From NCBI GenBank assembly GCA_028565635.1, contig JAOXYB010037285.1, forward strand, positions 1 through 13,604: a stretch of DNA of 13,604 bases, given 5' to 3'. The stretch comes from Phoronis ovalis. Its lineage: Eukaryota > Phoronida > Phoronidae. The position numbers and the translations under genes are program-made. The notes below the pieces were generated by a model. That model saw nothing but the letters and a program-made list of their open reading frames with translations. It did not search any database and was not told where the DNA came from. Shown in pieces: positions 1 through 10,800 of the stretch (position 1 is its first letter; the number at the start of each line of letters is the position of its first letter).

Positions 1-30
1 TAGAGTTACAGCTTATTTAAAATAATAATC

Positions 31-44
31 CCACCAGGTGGCGC
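31..44 (+). promoter_or_regulatory. CTCF-like motif, forward
   Basis: The 14 bases CCACCAGGTGGCGC match every position of the CTCF core consensus CCASYAGRKGGCRS. Occupancy cannot be judged from sequence, and a single motif can arise by chance. The second site at 92-105 makes chance less likely. Confidence 0.5.
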
Positions 45-91
45 TGAAATACAGAATGATGCCTTATTTCACTTGCGCACTTTCCTACTGA

Positions 92-105
92 CTGCCCCCT
101 GGGGC
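92..105 (-). promoter_or_regulatory. CTCF-like motif, reverse
   Basis: On the minus strand the bases read GCCCCAGGGGGCAG. They match the CTCF core at 12 of 14 positions, including the AGGGGGCAG half that contributes most to binding. The motif faces the one at 31-44, with centres about 61 bp apart. Confidence 0.42.
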
Positions 106-1552
106 ATGTGCAATTGTTACCATGGCTGCAATTGGCTATCTAATGCCATATTATGTCAAAAGTTTGTCTTATAAGTTTTTGTAATCAAATACTAATTGCT
201 TATTCGGTTTATCTGAATAAAGTATATAATATTTTTCAGGCAGATATTCAGAGGGCTTCTATTTCCAAGTACATGTTAGCCCACGCTGGTATATATTATC
301 ACAATTTTGTTAAAAATAAACACAAAATCCAAAGGCTTATATACAATCATGTAATCAGTACCTATATATTGTTCTGGTTAAAGGAGCTTCATAGAGGTTA
401 CTTTAGGAATGCATGACAATTCCTTGTACTAATCTAGTCATCATACTAGCTAAGAGTGGCATCTTTTAACTGAGTGTTTCACAAAACAGAATGACATTTT
501 ATGTATTTATATCGCTTGTAGTGTTTTGTGATAGGTCATGTTTAAAACTATAACAATGGTTGCAAAGTACGATAGTATTTTTAAAACCAACAACTAGGTC
601 ACACACTCTAGTTGTTTCTTATAAATTTCTTTCTCACTTATGAGTTTAAAACACTTTTTTACTGACAATGAGAATAATTTCATTTGATTATAATTTTAAA
701 AATTCAACAGTATATTTCTAATACTGAAAAAACAACCACAAAAAGTCACTTTAGGAACCATTTTATCAGCAGTAACAAATCCTGGCTAATAAATAGTTAA
801 ATAAATATAAAATAAAATCATCAGCAGTAATGGTTATATTTATCAGGTAGCACATAGTGCATATTGTTGTCCTAGCTATCCAACCATTCCCCAGAGTAAT
901 ATGTAAGACCTAGTGAGTGGAGAGGTTCATAACAGGAAAGTTTTACCTGAGTGTATAAGAACAACATATTATTCTTTGATAGCTTTATAGTTTTTTTCAG
1001 AAATGCTAAAAGTATTCAAAAACTCTTAGGTACAGATAATTCGGGGACAGTTAGATGACCAGCACAATAATGCATAAAAAAAATGAATGCAGTTGTCATT
1101 ATATATAGTCACAAATTCAAGCACATAAGTATGTAAAAAAAGTTCAACTCAGTTGCATATTATTTTATAAAAATATCCTTCAGCAGTCTATAAAACAATA
1201 TAATAATAATGAAAAATAAAACGTTTTCAGTTGTATATACCCTGGTACACATATTTAAAAACCTTTGAACCAGTCAGCAACTCTTTGAGACAGGTAACTT
1301 GCAAGTGGATAGTAATTGAAAAAACTGCATACTAGATGCAATTTATATCGAATAGACTGATTGTGTTTCTTAATTTGAGACATTTATCATGAGATATAAT
1401 ACAATATTTTATCAAAATGAATGTAATGTATATACATATGTTTTATATAACAATTTCAGTATTTCTGCTTCTAACAAAATAATTAATATTAAACAAAAAA
1501 CAACAAAATGTATAATTTCACAAGGCTATTAATTATGATGACACATCTATAA

Positions 1553-1831
1553 CTACTTTTCTGACTTGTCACTTTGTAGTGACAGTGATACTGGAGTTGT
1601 TACAACAATTTGTTCTGAATATTCTATGTTAAAACTTGGAGTAGCAGTCTTCTCAGCTGATGGTGTCAAGTTCTCTTCTCGCTTTAAAAGTTCTTTTTCT
1701 ATATTCTTCATCTCCATTTGGATACTTAATTGACGTCCTTTCTTTTCATCTTCAGTTTTGTTTCGTTTACGTTTTGGCAACTTCCATGCATTCCAAATTC
1801 GAATACTTTTATCCCATGAGGCGGAGACATA
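1553..1831 (-). CDS. WD40 gene, terminal exon Q with stop
   Basis: The acceptor is TTTTTGCAG. Residues 684-696 (YVSASWDKSIRIW) close the last blade. The tail of 79 residues then has a basic cluster KLPKRKRNK (700-708), a charged stretch likely to be helical (RQLSIQMEMKNIEKELLKRE), and a Ser/Thr-rich end LSLQSDKSEK before TAG at 1553-1555. The tail may carry a nuclear import signal or a polybasic contact site. That is inference from composition only. Confidence 0.95.
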   Translation of the reverse strand, partial: YVSASWDKSIRIWNAWKLPKRKRNKTEDEKKGRQLSIQMEMKNIEKELLKREENLTPSAEKTATPSFNIEYSEQIVVTTPVSLSLQSDKSEK

Positions 1832-4800
1832 CTGCAAAAATTATATGAATAAAAGTGAATTGTTGAAAATATTTTATAGAACCATTAACCAATGGTTATG
1901 TTAACACCACCAAACAATAGAATTTTACAAATTTATCATCTTCATTATCACCATGATCATGTCATCATCATCACCATCAACATGATCGCCATAATGATCC
2001 CCATCATCATCGCCATCATTATCATCATCATCACCATCATCATCATCACCATCATCCTTACTATTTGCAAAGAGGCCAAATCATGGGATGCAAGACAAAC
2101 AGAATAACCATTATGATATCAGATCTCCAGAAGAATAAATACGTACTTGATTTCTTTCAGGCAAATGTAGAATGGTTCTGACTTCATCTGTATGCCCAAC
2201 ATTAGTTTGAACTAGGCGATGTTTTTCAGGTTCGTAAACTCTGCAAAACAAAAGGATTTAATTGTTACTCTCAGAAACCAGTTCCAAATAACTGGTCCTC
2301 AAAAAAATCTTTGTATATATTATTCGTGGTCTATACCATAAATAGTCCACCATGTATGTATAAGCCTCTTAGTTACTTTTCATTGACATTATTAAATGTA
2401 TATGCTTATATAAATGGAATGACATATCATATCACTATGGTGGCGACTGGTCTGATTTCCTGACATTGGAATAAAAGCTGGTTAAAGAAAAAAAAATAGT
2501 TTATTAATATTAAGTAACTGGTATTTCCCCCACAAATGCGAACCAAGCAATTTCCGTTTCGAATAATAAAATGATAGTTTTTTAGTTATCTTTGTGTATA
2601 TAACAATTAATAGTATAAACCACTTGTTTAAAGTTTCTGCACATGTTCGAAAATTTCATGCGGAAAAATGGCTTGAACAATGGCACTCATAGTTGCACAC
2701 TTGCACACCATTATGATGGGATTATTTACAGCAAAGAATAGGCTGGGTGAATACCAGTTTGTCGGGGTTATTTCCCTTTCCTGACTATGTCAGTTAGTAA
2801 GAAGGTGTAATTTTAATTATTTTTAAGATTTGCAGCAACAAAATTGAGTATTAAACTTTCTATTATTATTCCATCTAGAATTTAGTTAGATCATCACAAG
2901 TGCAGATCGAGCAATTTCATTTGCAATAACTAAATTATTATTATTCTAGTTATTTACAGATGAACAGCAACAAAGTTTTACAGAAATTCTTCCTAAATCT
3001 ATATTTCATTTGATCAGAAAGATTTAATGCAAGCTTGTGTACAACATTCAGCTGAGAATATTCCAGGGTCGCTCGGTCCCCTTTTATTTTATAAAATGTT
3101 GTAATTTACATTTTACAAAATATTACTGAAATGAAATATACATCTGCCTATAGAGTATTTGCAACTGGGTATAACCTGTAATGTTTTAGAACTTTTTAAT
3201 GTATTCTAAATGTTAAATTTCAATTGATATTCTTCAAAACTATTTTTTTGCTATAAATGATATCCTTATATCAAAATGATCCTTTTTTTAGTTTCAAGAT
3301 GGCAATTATTTTCAAAATAAACGTCATTTTCCGAACCTTTTCTGCAAATTTTAAAGTAATCGATCATGCATACCTATTGTGAGTGATGCCACCGGGCTTT
3401 TTAGAAACTCTTGTTTTGACCAAAAACTTAAAACAGTAATGACTCCCTGTAAACTGATACAATATCCTAAAAATTATGTGATCTGGATTCATACATGTGC
3501 TAAAAATCAAGTCTGTACATAGGAAATTGTAACAAGAAATGTTTACAATGCTATTTATTATAATTACTTACTTTATAGTATATTGTACACCAGCTATGAT
3601 TCCACCATGTATGCAATCTATGCATAATGTACACACAGCACCTTGGGTGGCAAGAATCTGTTCACATTCATTCATGCCACTGCCAGACTGAAAAAATACA
3701 ATATTGGATCTAGACAAAAGGTAAAATACAAATGCTTGAAACCTTTTAAAATTAAGATTGTAAAAAAATGCCAATATACTATAATAATCATAATATGATA
3801 ACTTTTTTGAGAAGTAATATACTGTGAAAATGAAAACTTAATTAAAAAAGAATATTAAAGAAATTCTTGTAAATAGGATAAACTCATCTATAACTTACCC
3901 AAATTCTAATGGTGCCATCTTCTGACCCAGTGACCCATTTGTCAGTTACTATATTCCATTTAACCGATGTGATTTCTTGTTCATGACCTTGCAATGTGTT
4001 CAGAAGTTTCATTTCATGTCCATGGGTGGAAAACTTACGAATATACACCATTTTGTCACTTGATGCATAAGCTACTTCATTACTAAAAAGGTACAAATTA
4101 AGGCATAGCTTAGTTATATTAATTATTCTGATATTCATTCATAGCACATATGCCATACAAATACAGCCATTTTATTCCTTTTTAAACTTCTAATTCCAAG
4201 ATTTTATTAGCAACAGTCATTAAAATACAGTGAGATGATCGAGCTCGATCTACATAATATGATTATACAACTGAATGCACAAGATTTTTTCATAGACCTA
4301 TATATATATACCTTTTAGGGTTATAAGCCATGTCAATAATAATTCCATCACATGCTAACTCTGGTTCCTCTGGATTGGCATTATTGGCTGTGTTACGGAA
4401 TATGTCATGCAAACTGCAAGTTTAAACAGAGTTATCATATTAATAGCAGAATGAGAATTAATTATCAACAAAAGAATAAAACTGTATTTAATAGTTTTTC
4501 TTTAATATCCGCACTTAGAACTCAGACTAGGATAAAAAATACAAATATCAGATAAAATGTGCCGCCATTATCACAATATTGTCTTACCACCCATCATCCA
4601 AATTCCAGATGCACAATCTTGAATCCCAACCACCACTTAACTGAAATGAAATCAAAGCAAACATTTTCACCCAAGAACATATGGAACAGCAACTTCACAA
4701 TTTAGAAGTATATAGGCAAAGAAGTTCTTTTGTAGAATATTTTGTAGAACATGTTATAATATATTACCCTTTTTGAGTTGGATTAAAACTTTAGTCATTG

Positions 4801-7800
4801 TCCTTCAGCCCTGCATGATTGTATCTCACACAAATCACATTACATCACAACTTTAAAGCATATATCTCCCTTGAAGGCCGGTTAATTTACACAATAAAAT
4901 AATCATAGCCTATTTTTAAAAAAATCCATTGAATGGAATAAAATAATATTCATTTGGAGAATATGAAAAAATGTTTATTGCACATTGTTTGATGGAAATA
5001 AATGAAAACAGAATGATATGACAAAGAAAAAATTACATAAGACTGTAAATAGACTTACTACATAAGTTTTATCATATCCACATTTCTTGTCTATGACGAC
5101 AAATGATGTCACACAGCTGGTGTGTTCTGATAAAATATGTTTACAAATAAAACCAGCTACACGATTTGTTACTGATTCTTCATCCTGTAAAAAATGGTTC
5201 AATTAGTCTTTTATGCAAAACTTAAATATGAAACATAATATAATAAGTTTCATGGCATACTCAAATCATCAACCCGCCCTGGACTAATGTAACATTTGAA
5301 AATGCTAGAAAACAGAAAGTGATATAAAGTAATAATGTATTCAAAAAGACTTATAGTCTGTGTTCAGACTGTTTCATGCAGTATTTTACTTGTAATATCA
5401 TTTTACATTTTAAAGCTTTGGGGTAAAACAAAAGCACTGTAACATTAAATAGTTGACATACACGAAGCAGATAAGTTTAGTATATTGCAAAGGACGTGAT
5501 ACCATTGCAATTATTCTTATATCTTTTCTGATTATTAACTAAAATTCTTCAAGTAACACATATTTAAACTTGGCGCATTTATTTCCTGTCAGAGTGTATA
5601 TATAAACAGAAATTATTAAAGTCCCCAGAAAGTTTCAATTATAATAATTTTATATAGTTATGATATATGGCTTTGCAGTTTTGTTATTTGCAGTTGCATT
5701 ATATATCCTTTGGGTAAGGAATTGACACTGGGTAAAGATAATGATCTTTTGACAAACTATGACTTTTACCCAAAAGGGTCTATAACTTTGTATAAGTGAT
5801 GTAATATCATAAAATTCACTATTCTCACTATCTGTTGATATAGTTATAACTGAGAAATTGGCTCTGCCATATATAAAGGCAGAAACTTACACTGACAGAT
5901 AATAAATTATTTGGCAAAAGTTCTGAGTCACGATCCAGTAATATGGCATATTTCCTTATAAGCGTTTCAACGTCAGGAGGTTTCATTGTTTTTAGCACTT
6001 GTACGGCAGCGTCATCAAAACCCCAAACATCTGCAAAACATAAAAATATCATAAATTAAAGTAAAATCAGCTTCAAAATATAGAAATGTCAAAAAAAGAT
6101 CATAAAATCAGCTTTACACCCCTGTTAGAAATGAACATATCACGTAACCAGGACATGTATGATAATTAGATCACTAAGCAAAGGGTCTTTGATACATCTG
6201 CAACCAGCATCTTAAAATACAAGTACAATAACATCTGAACTTACATAAATTGCTATCTTCAGAAGCTGCCACAATCATATCTAATTCTTCAACAAATGTT
6301 GTCTGTAGTATACTCACTAAAGAATGGGTGTGCAAACTTGCCTGAAAAATTGAGAACAAATAAAATATAATTTACGCCTTAGTTTATCTGTATAACTAAC
6401 CCAAGTGAAATCCCTAAAGACCAGCTTAAAATTATTTTCGCATAATGTGAAAAGTCATGTAATTCATAGAAACAGATAAAACTACCAAAAAGTGTTTGAA
6501 TATGTATTTTATATAATCGCTGCATACATGTAATGTTTTTACAAAAAAAACATTCAAACAAAAATGCATTTAAAATGTGTCTCTTAAAAAACAACAACTT
6601 TGTATTTTAGCGGTGAATTTACAGATGGACTGGACGGGACTGCAATGTGAAATATTAGAAATTACTAAACAAGGATTAAAACAATGGCATAAATGGTTTC
6701 CCATACAGAAATATAAAGATATATCCCAAGAGAATGCTGGATCCCTCTCAGTATCGTAAACTTGTGATGATCTATGATTTTTTTATTCATTACGGCTAAG
6801 ATTAAAAAACCATGTAACACAGCAACCAAACACTACACTTTACATGGTGCAAACAGACCTTTCTTGATGGCAAAGATTTTGTAACTACTTCTTGTAAATC
6901 CTCCAGCTGGTAGCACAAATAGAAATAAAATGTTTGCCACTTAAACGTACTTTGTAAAAATCAAGTACAATAACATAGTAATTATAACATTTATTACAAT
7001 TATAGCAATTTTTAGTAACTGCATGAAGCATTTTATAAATTGCCTAAGGCACAATGTTTTTCACACTAAAAACTATAATGTAGTAAAAATTTAAGCTGAA
7101 AGTTAAACTTGAAAATTCAACCAATGACCACCAGCAACCACAGTAACTGCTGCAAAAGCACAAATAATCTATCCATATCATGTGCATTCAGTTGTAAGCC
7201 ATATAAAAATATCCATCTAACGAGCCCAATAGCAAAATGAACTTTATTTTTGCAGCAGGCTGTAATATAACCATCAACAAACTGCCAATTGAACTGCATT
7301 TGGTTTATCAAAGAAAATTTATAAAAACATGAAAATGTTTAATTGTTCCCTAGAACTGATTTACATTCAATTAAATATTTGGACTCACACAGCTAATTTT
7401 TTCGTTATGATAATGATGTTGCAGTTGACTCTTTTCCAAATAAATGAAAATTAGACAAAATTATAAGTCAGCAAATGTTTTTTCTTGAAGTGGCTGCTGA
7501 AGATGCATATTTTGTCACTTTTAAGTATACTTTAATATATTTTTCAAACTCAAAATTAATACAGCAAGCTTTGTGTTATAGTTCAAATCATACATTATTT
7601 AGCTGAATATCTAATGCTAGCATGTCATCTTCAAATACAGAGTTGTGTTATAAAAATTAAAAATATGGAAATAACTTAATATATCAATATATAAATGCAA
7701 GCAACAACACTACAAAAAATCAAACTCGTTATTTCCTAGTCCTACCTGCTTTTCTGAATCCTAAGGATGCAATGTGGGACAAAAAGGGGAATTAAGTGTT

Positions 7801-10800
7801 TATGTTTAGATACAAGTTACAATGATTATTTCCTATATTAAATTTTTTTATAGTCTTATGTGTGTCAAAATGTTTGATTTCTCTTCTTGTAACATTTTTA
7901 TCCAAAATAACAAGAATTTTAAAGAATTTTCTTGCTGCATTAGGCAAGATTAAACATTACTTCACGCTTTCTTAACCACATGTTGTGTTGAGAAAAACTA
8001 TAAATAATTATATTACACATTTCTGTAAGCAAACATGTAAGTAGATTGAGAATTTTTAAATTTTTTATTACAGTTATATTTTTTGCAAGAAATTTTTTTA
8101 AAATTTGTAAATTCAGATCAATTCCCAGTTGAATCTTGCATGACAGTGATGGAAATTTAGTAACTTGTTTCATAAAAATAAAAATCTTACCGTCTGTATA
8201 ACAGGTTTGTTATATTTATAATGACTGGCAATATCTCCGTGTTTCTTGACTTCAAAATCTTCTTCATGTTTTTTCTGATTTATTTCTTGCTTCTTTTTCT
8301 TCTTATTCAAAGCATCAGATAATGTGAACGATTCTTTGCTGTAAAATATCAAAATTTCATCAGACACAAAAGTTAGATATCACACTCTCTTAATATGAGA
8401 ATTAGTATACAATAAAAGACTGTATCAGCCTAAAAGTAAGAATCAGACGTGTATTTAGACTATTTATGGATGCAATGGGGCCACTGAAAGTCCACTTTTT
8501 TCTACACAACAGTATTGACAATAATTTGTGAGTTGAATTATACACTTGATCTCTCAACCACTAAAGTTTTAGACAAAAGATCCACCATCGATTTCTTAAT
8601 ATGGTGTAACAAATCTGTTATTTAATGCACTCCTAAACAGCAGTCCTTGGAAGTGTCCGGTCAACTCATTTTCTGCAAATTATTTAATTCACATGATTTA
8701 GATTTCTTCTATCAATATTATAAGGAGACTGCCACAGTATGTAAGTCATATATATATATCTTACCTGTACATAAAGTGATTAGATTGCATTCTCTCCCAT
8801 TTTGTAATAATTCCATCCATATCACCACTAAATAATAGTATTGGCACTTTGCGAGCTTAAAAGAAACAGTAATCTTATTTTTTTCAGTTAACATATTTTC
8901 CACTATTTCTACTGGCAATCAATTTATGCTGAAAATATTTACTTCCCCATCTTTAAATATATGAAAAATCTTAAGCAAAAATAACTTATTTTACAAGATT
9001 TCATTAATTTTTTAGCAATTTCTTGAAGTCTAAATATCAATCAAAATAACACTAAAAATTACTTGACAAAGCCAACTTACTATATGTTAATGTTTCTAAT
9101 GCATGTCTACATTTGAGAGCCGTGACACAACCCGATGCATTATATTTCCAAACAATTAACTGTCGACGACTGGTGGAGCCTACAATAATAATCAAATGTT
9201 GATTAAACATCAATTTACCATTATCTTATGTAAGTTCACAAAGACGAAGCTAAAACTACAATTACTGAAGTTTTTACCTTTAATATTTTAAATGCCGGGC
9301 CATCACTTTGTAAGACCAGTTAGACTGCACACTTCTAAAGAAGCTAGCACGTGAAACGTTTATTACAATTGTTTCACACATGTTATGCATATGTGGCAGC
9401 ATGTAGATATCGATTTTCAAGCTAACTGATTATAGAAAATTGATTCAGAAGGCAATGACAGATTCATACCTACAACCTGATTTAATTCGGGAAAAAACTT
9501 TATTCTCTGCAACTGATATTTATATTCATCTTGTTCCTGGAATGTTCCAATAAAGTCGGATACATTGTCTCCGGATTTTGGATCAAACAGATATGCCCAA
9601 GACATGCCGGCTGATACCCAGATTGTTTTATTACGAGGCACATAAGTCACATCTGTAATTGTGTTTAAGAATCCATCGAGTCTGTGGATAAGTTTACCAT
9701 CAGATGACCAGATTTTAACTGTTTTATCAAAAGAACCAGATACGATCCTAAAACAGAAATTTTTCAAAGTATAAAATAAAGAAGAGCAAAACCAAAAAAT
9801 TATTTCAAAAATTTTATACAAAACTATAAACACTGCAACAATTTTTAACAATTAACAAATTTTCAGGACCAATATGACTTTCTAGAAGTTTCACTTCATT
9901 TGAAGACAAAACAGCCAGAAGTTCTCAGTAGCAAAAAATTACTAACCGAATATCATGATATACGAGCAAAATCATGATTACACATCATAAGCAAAATTAT
10001 GACTATTCTCATAATTATTCTTTTTATTGTAACTTACTACACTTACCATGTATTGCTTTCATTGTCTTTTACCAACTGTAAACAAGTTATTCCAGCATCG
10101 TGAGCTTGGTTATTTCTATAAAAAGAAAGAAAAGCTGGATCAGATATTTTTTACTAAACAATTGACTAAAAGTAGTTCCTTTTAGGATCTACATTTTTTG
10201 ATTATTCAGTTATAAATCTTTTTGCAACACATTATGCAATTATCTGATTGACACTCAACCAATCAAAAATATAAAGAAGTGGAGGTTTTTGTTTTGTAAT
10301 TTTTGAAGGAGACATATATATGCGGCATGGAATACAAATCCCTAATTGTACGAAACTACAAACAAGAGATACAGAGACAAGTCTTAATTGATCAGTAGTA
10401 ATGTGAAGAAAACCAATAGTATTTTGATTATACTTACATAAACATGGGACGTATACTTGTGTCCCCAGTGAATGAACAATCATATATAATGAGTTTGTGA
10501 TCATATCCTCCCGAGTATATTCTTGATTCAGCACACACCACACATCGTACAATATCTGTATGCTCTTTGGCAATATATGCTGGCATTTGGTCAATGACAT
10601 GGCCTGATTCTTTTTCAGGGTCTAAGTTATATAATCTCAAACTTCCGTTCATGCCACAAACCAGCTGACCTCGTCTTGGATTTATTACCATACAATAAAC
10701 AGGAGTGGCAAGCTAAAAAAGTAGAATTTGTCATTATAATTTCATTAATATTAGTGATTTCAATAAATACCGCATAATAAAAACTAGAATGTATAGTGTG

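Larger units (their letters stand above)
1..1552. other. 3' flank and probable 3' UTR of the WD40 gene
   Basis: No coding sequence is supported here. The minus-strand transcript enters its 3' UTR at 1552. I found no AATAAA or ATTAAA on the minus strand in this span, only variant TATAAA hexamers (for example 1442-1447, about 105 nt past the stop), so the cleavage site is unknown. AATAAA occurs on the plus strand near 787-815, in low-complexity AT sequence. Bases 1-130 are richer in GC than the rest and hold two CTCF-like motifs. Confidence 0.6.
2241..3571 (-). other. Intron of 1331 bp between exons O and P
   Basis: AT-rich non-coding sequence with GTAAGT donor and GTTTTGCAG acceptor. Apart from two diverged 60-bp copies (2531-2590, 2895-2954) and a small inverted repeat (TAAAATGT at 3092-3099 with ACATTTTA at 3108-3115), I see no gene, RNA or element. 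Confidence 0.7.

Noticed and set aside
153-416. 87-codon plus-strand open frame
   Set aside because: No domain, poor composition, no splice or promoter context, and it lies in the AT-rich 3' flank of the WD40 gene.
1892-2107. Plus-strand open frame rich in Ile and His
   Set aside because: It is a translation of the CAT microsatellite inside an intron.
6577-6759. 60-codon plus-strand frame in the largest intron, with some amphipathic-looking sequence
   Set aside because: No recognisable family, no good flanking splice sites, and the WD40 exons join cleanly across it.
8718-8918. 66-codon minus-strand frame overlapping exon G
   Set aside because: Different frame from GDMDGIITKW. It does not connect to the neighbouring exons and shows no blade pattern.
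10232-10600. 122-codon minus-strand frame overlapping exon C
   Set aside because: It is a shadow: the other frame carries the WD40 blade and fits the splice phases.
10689-10691. ATG in exon C considered as the start of the WD40 gene
   Set aside because: The reading frame stays open upstream to a good acceptor, and exons A and B carry matching blade sequence, so the ATG is internal.
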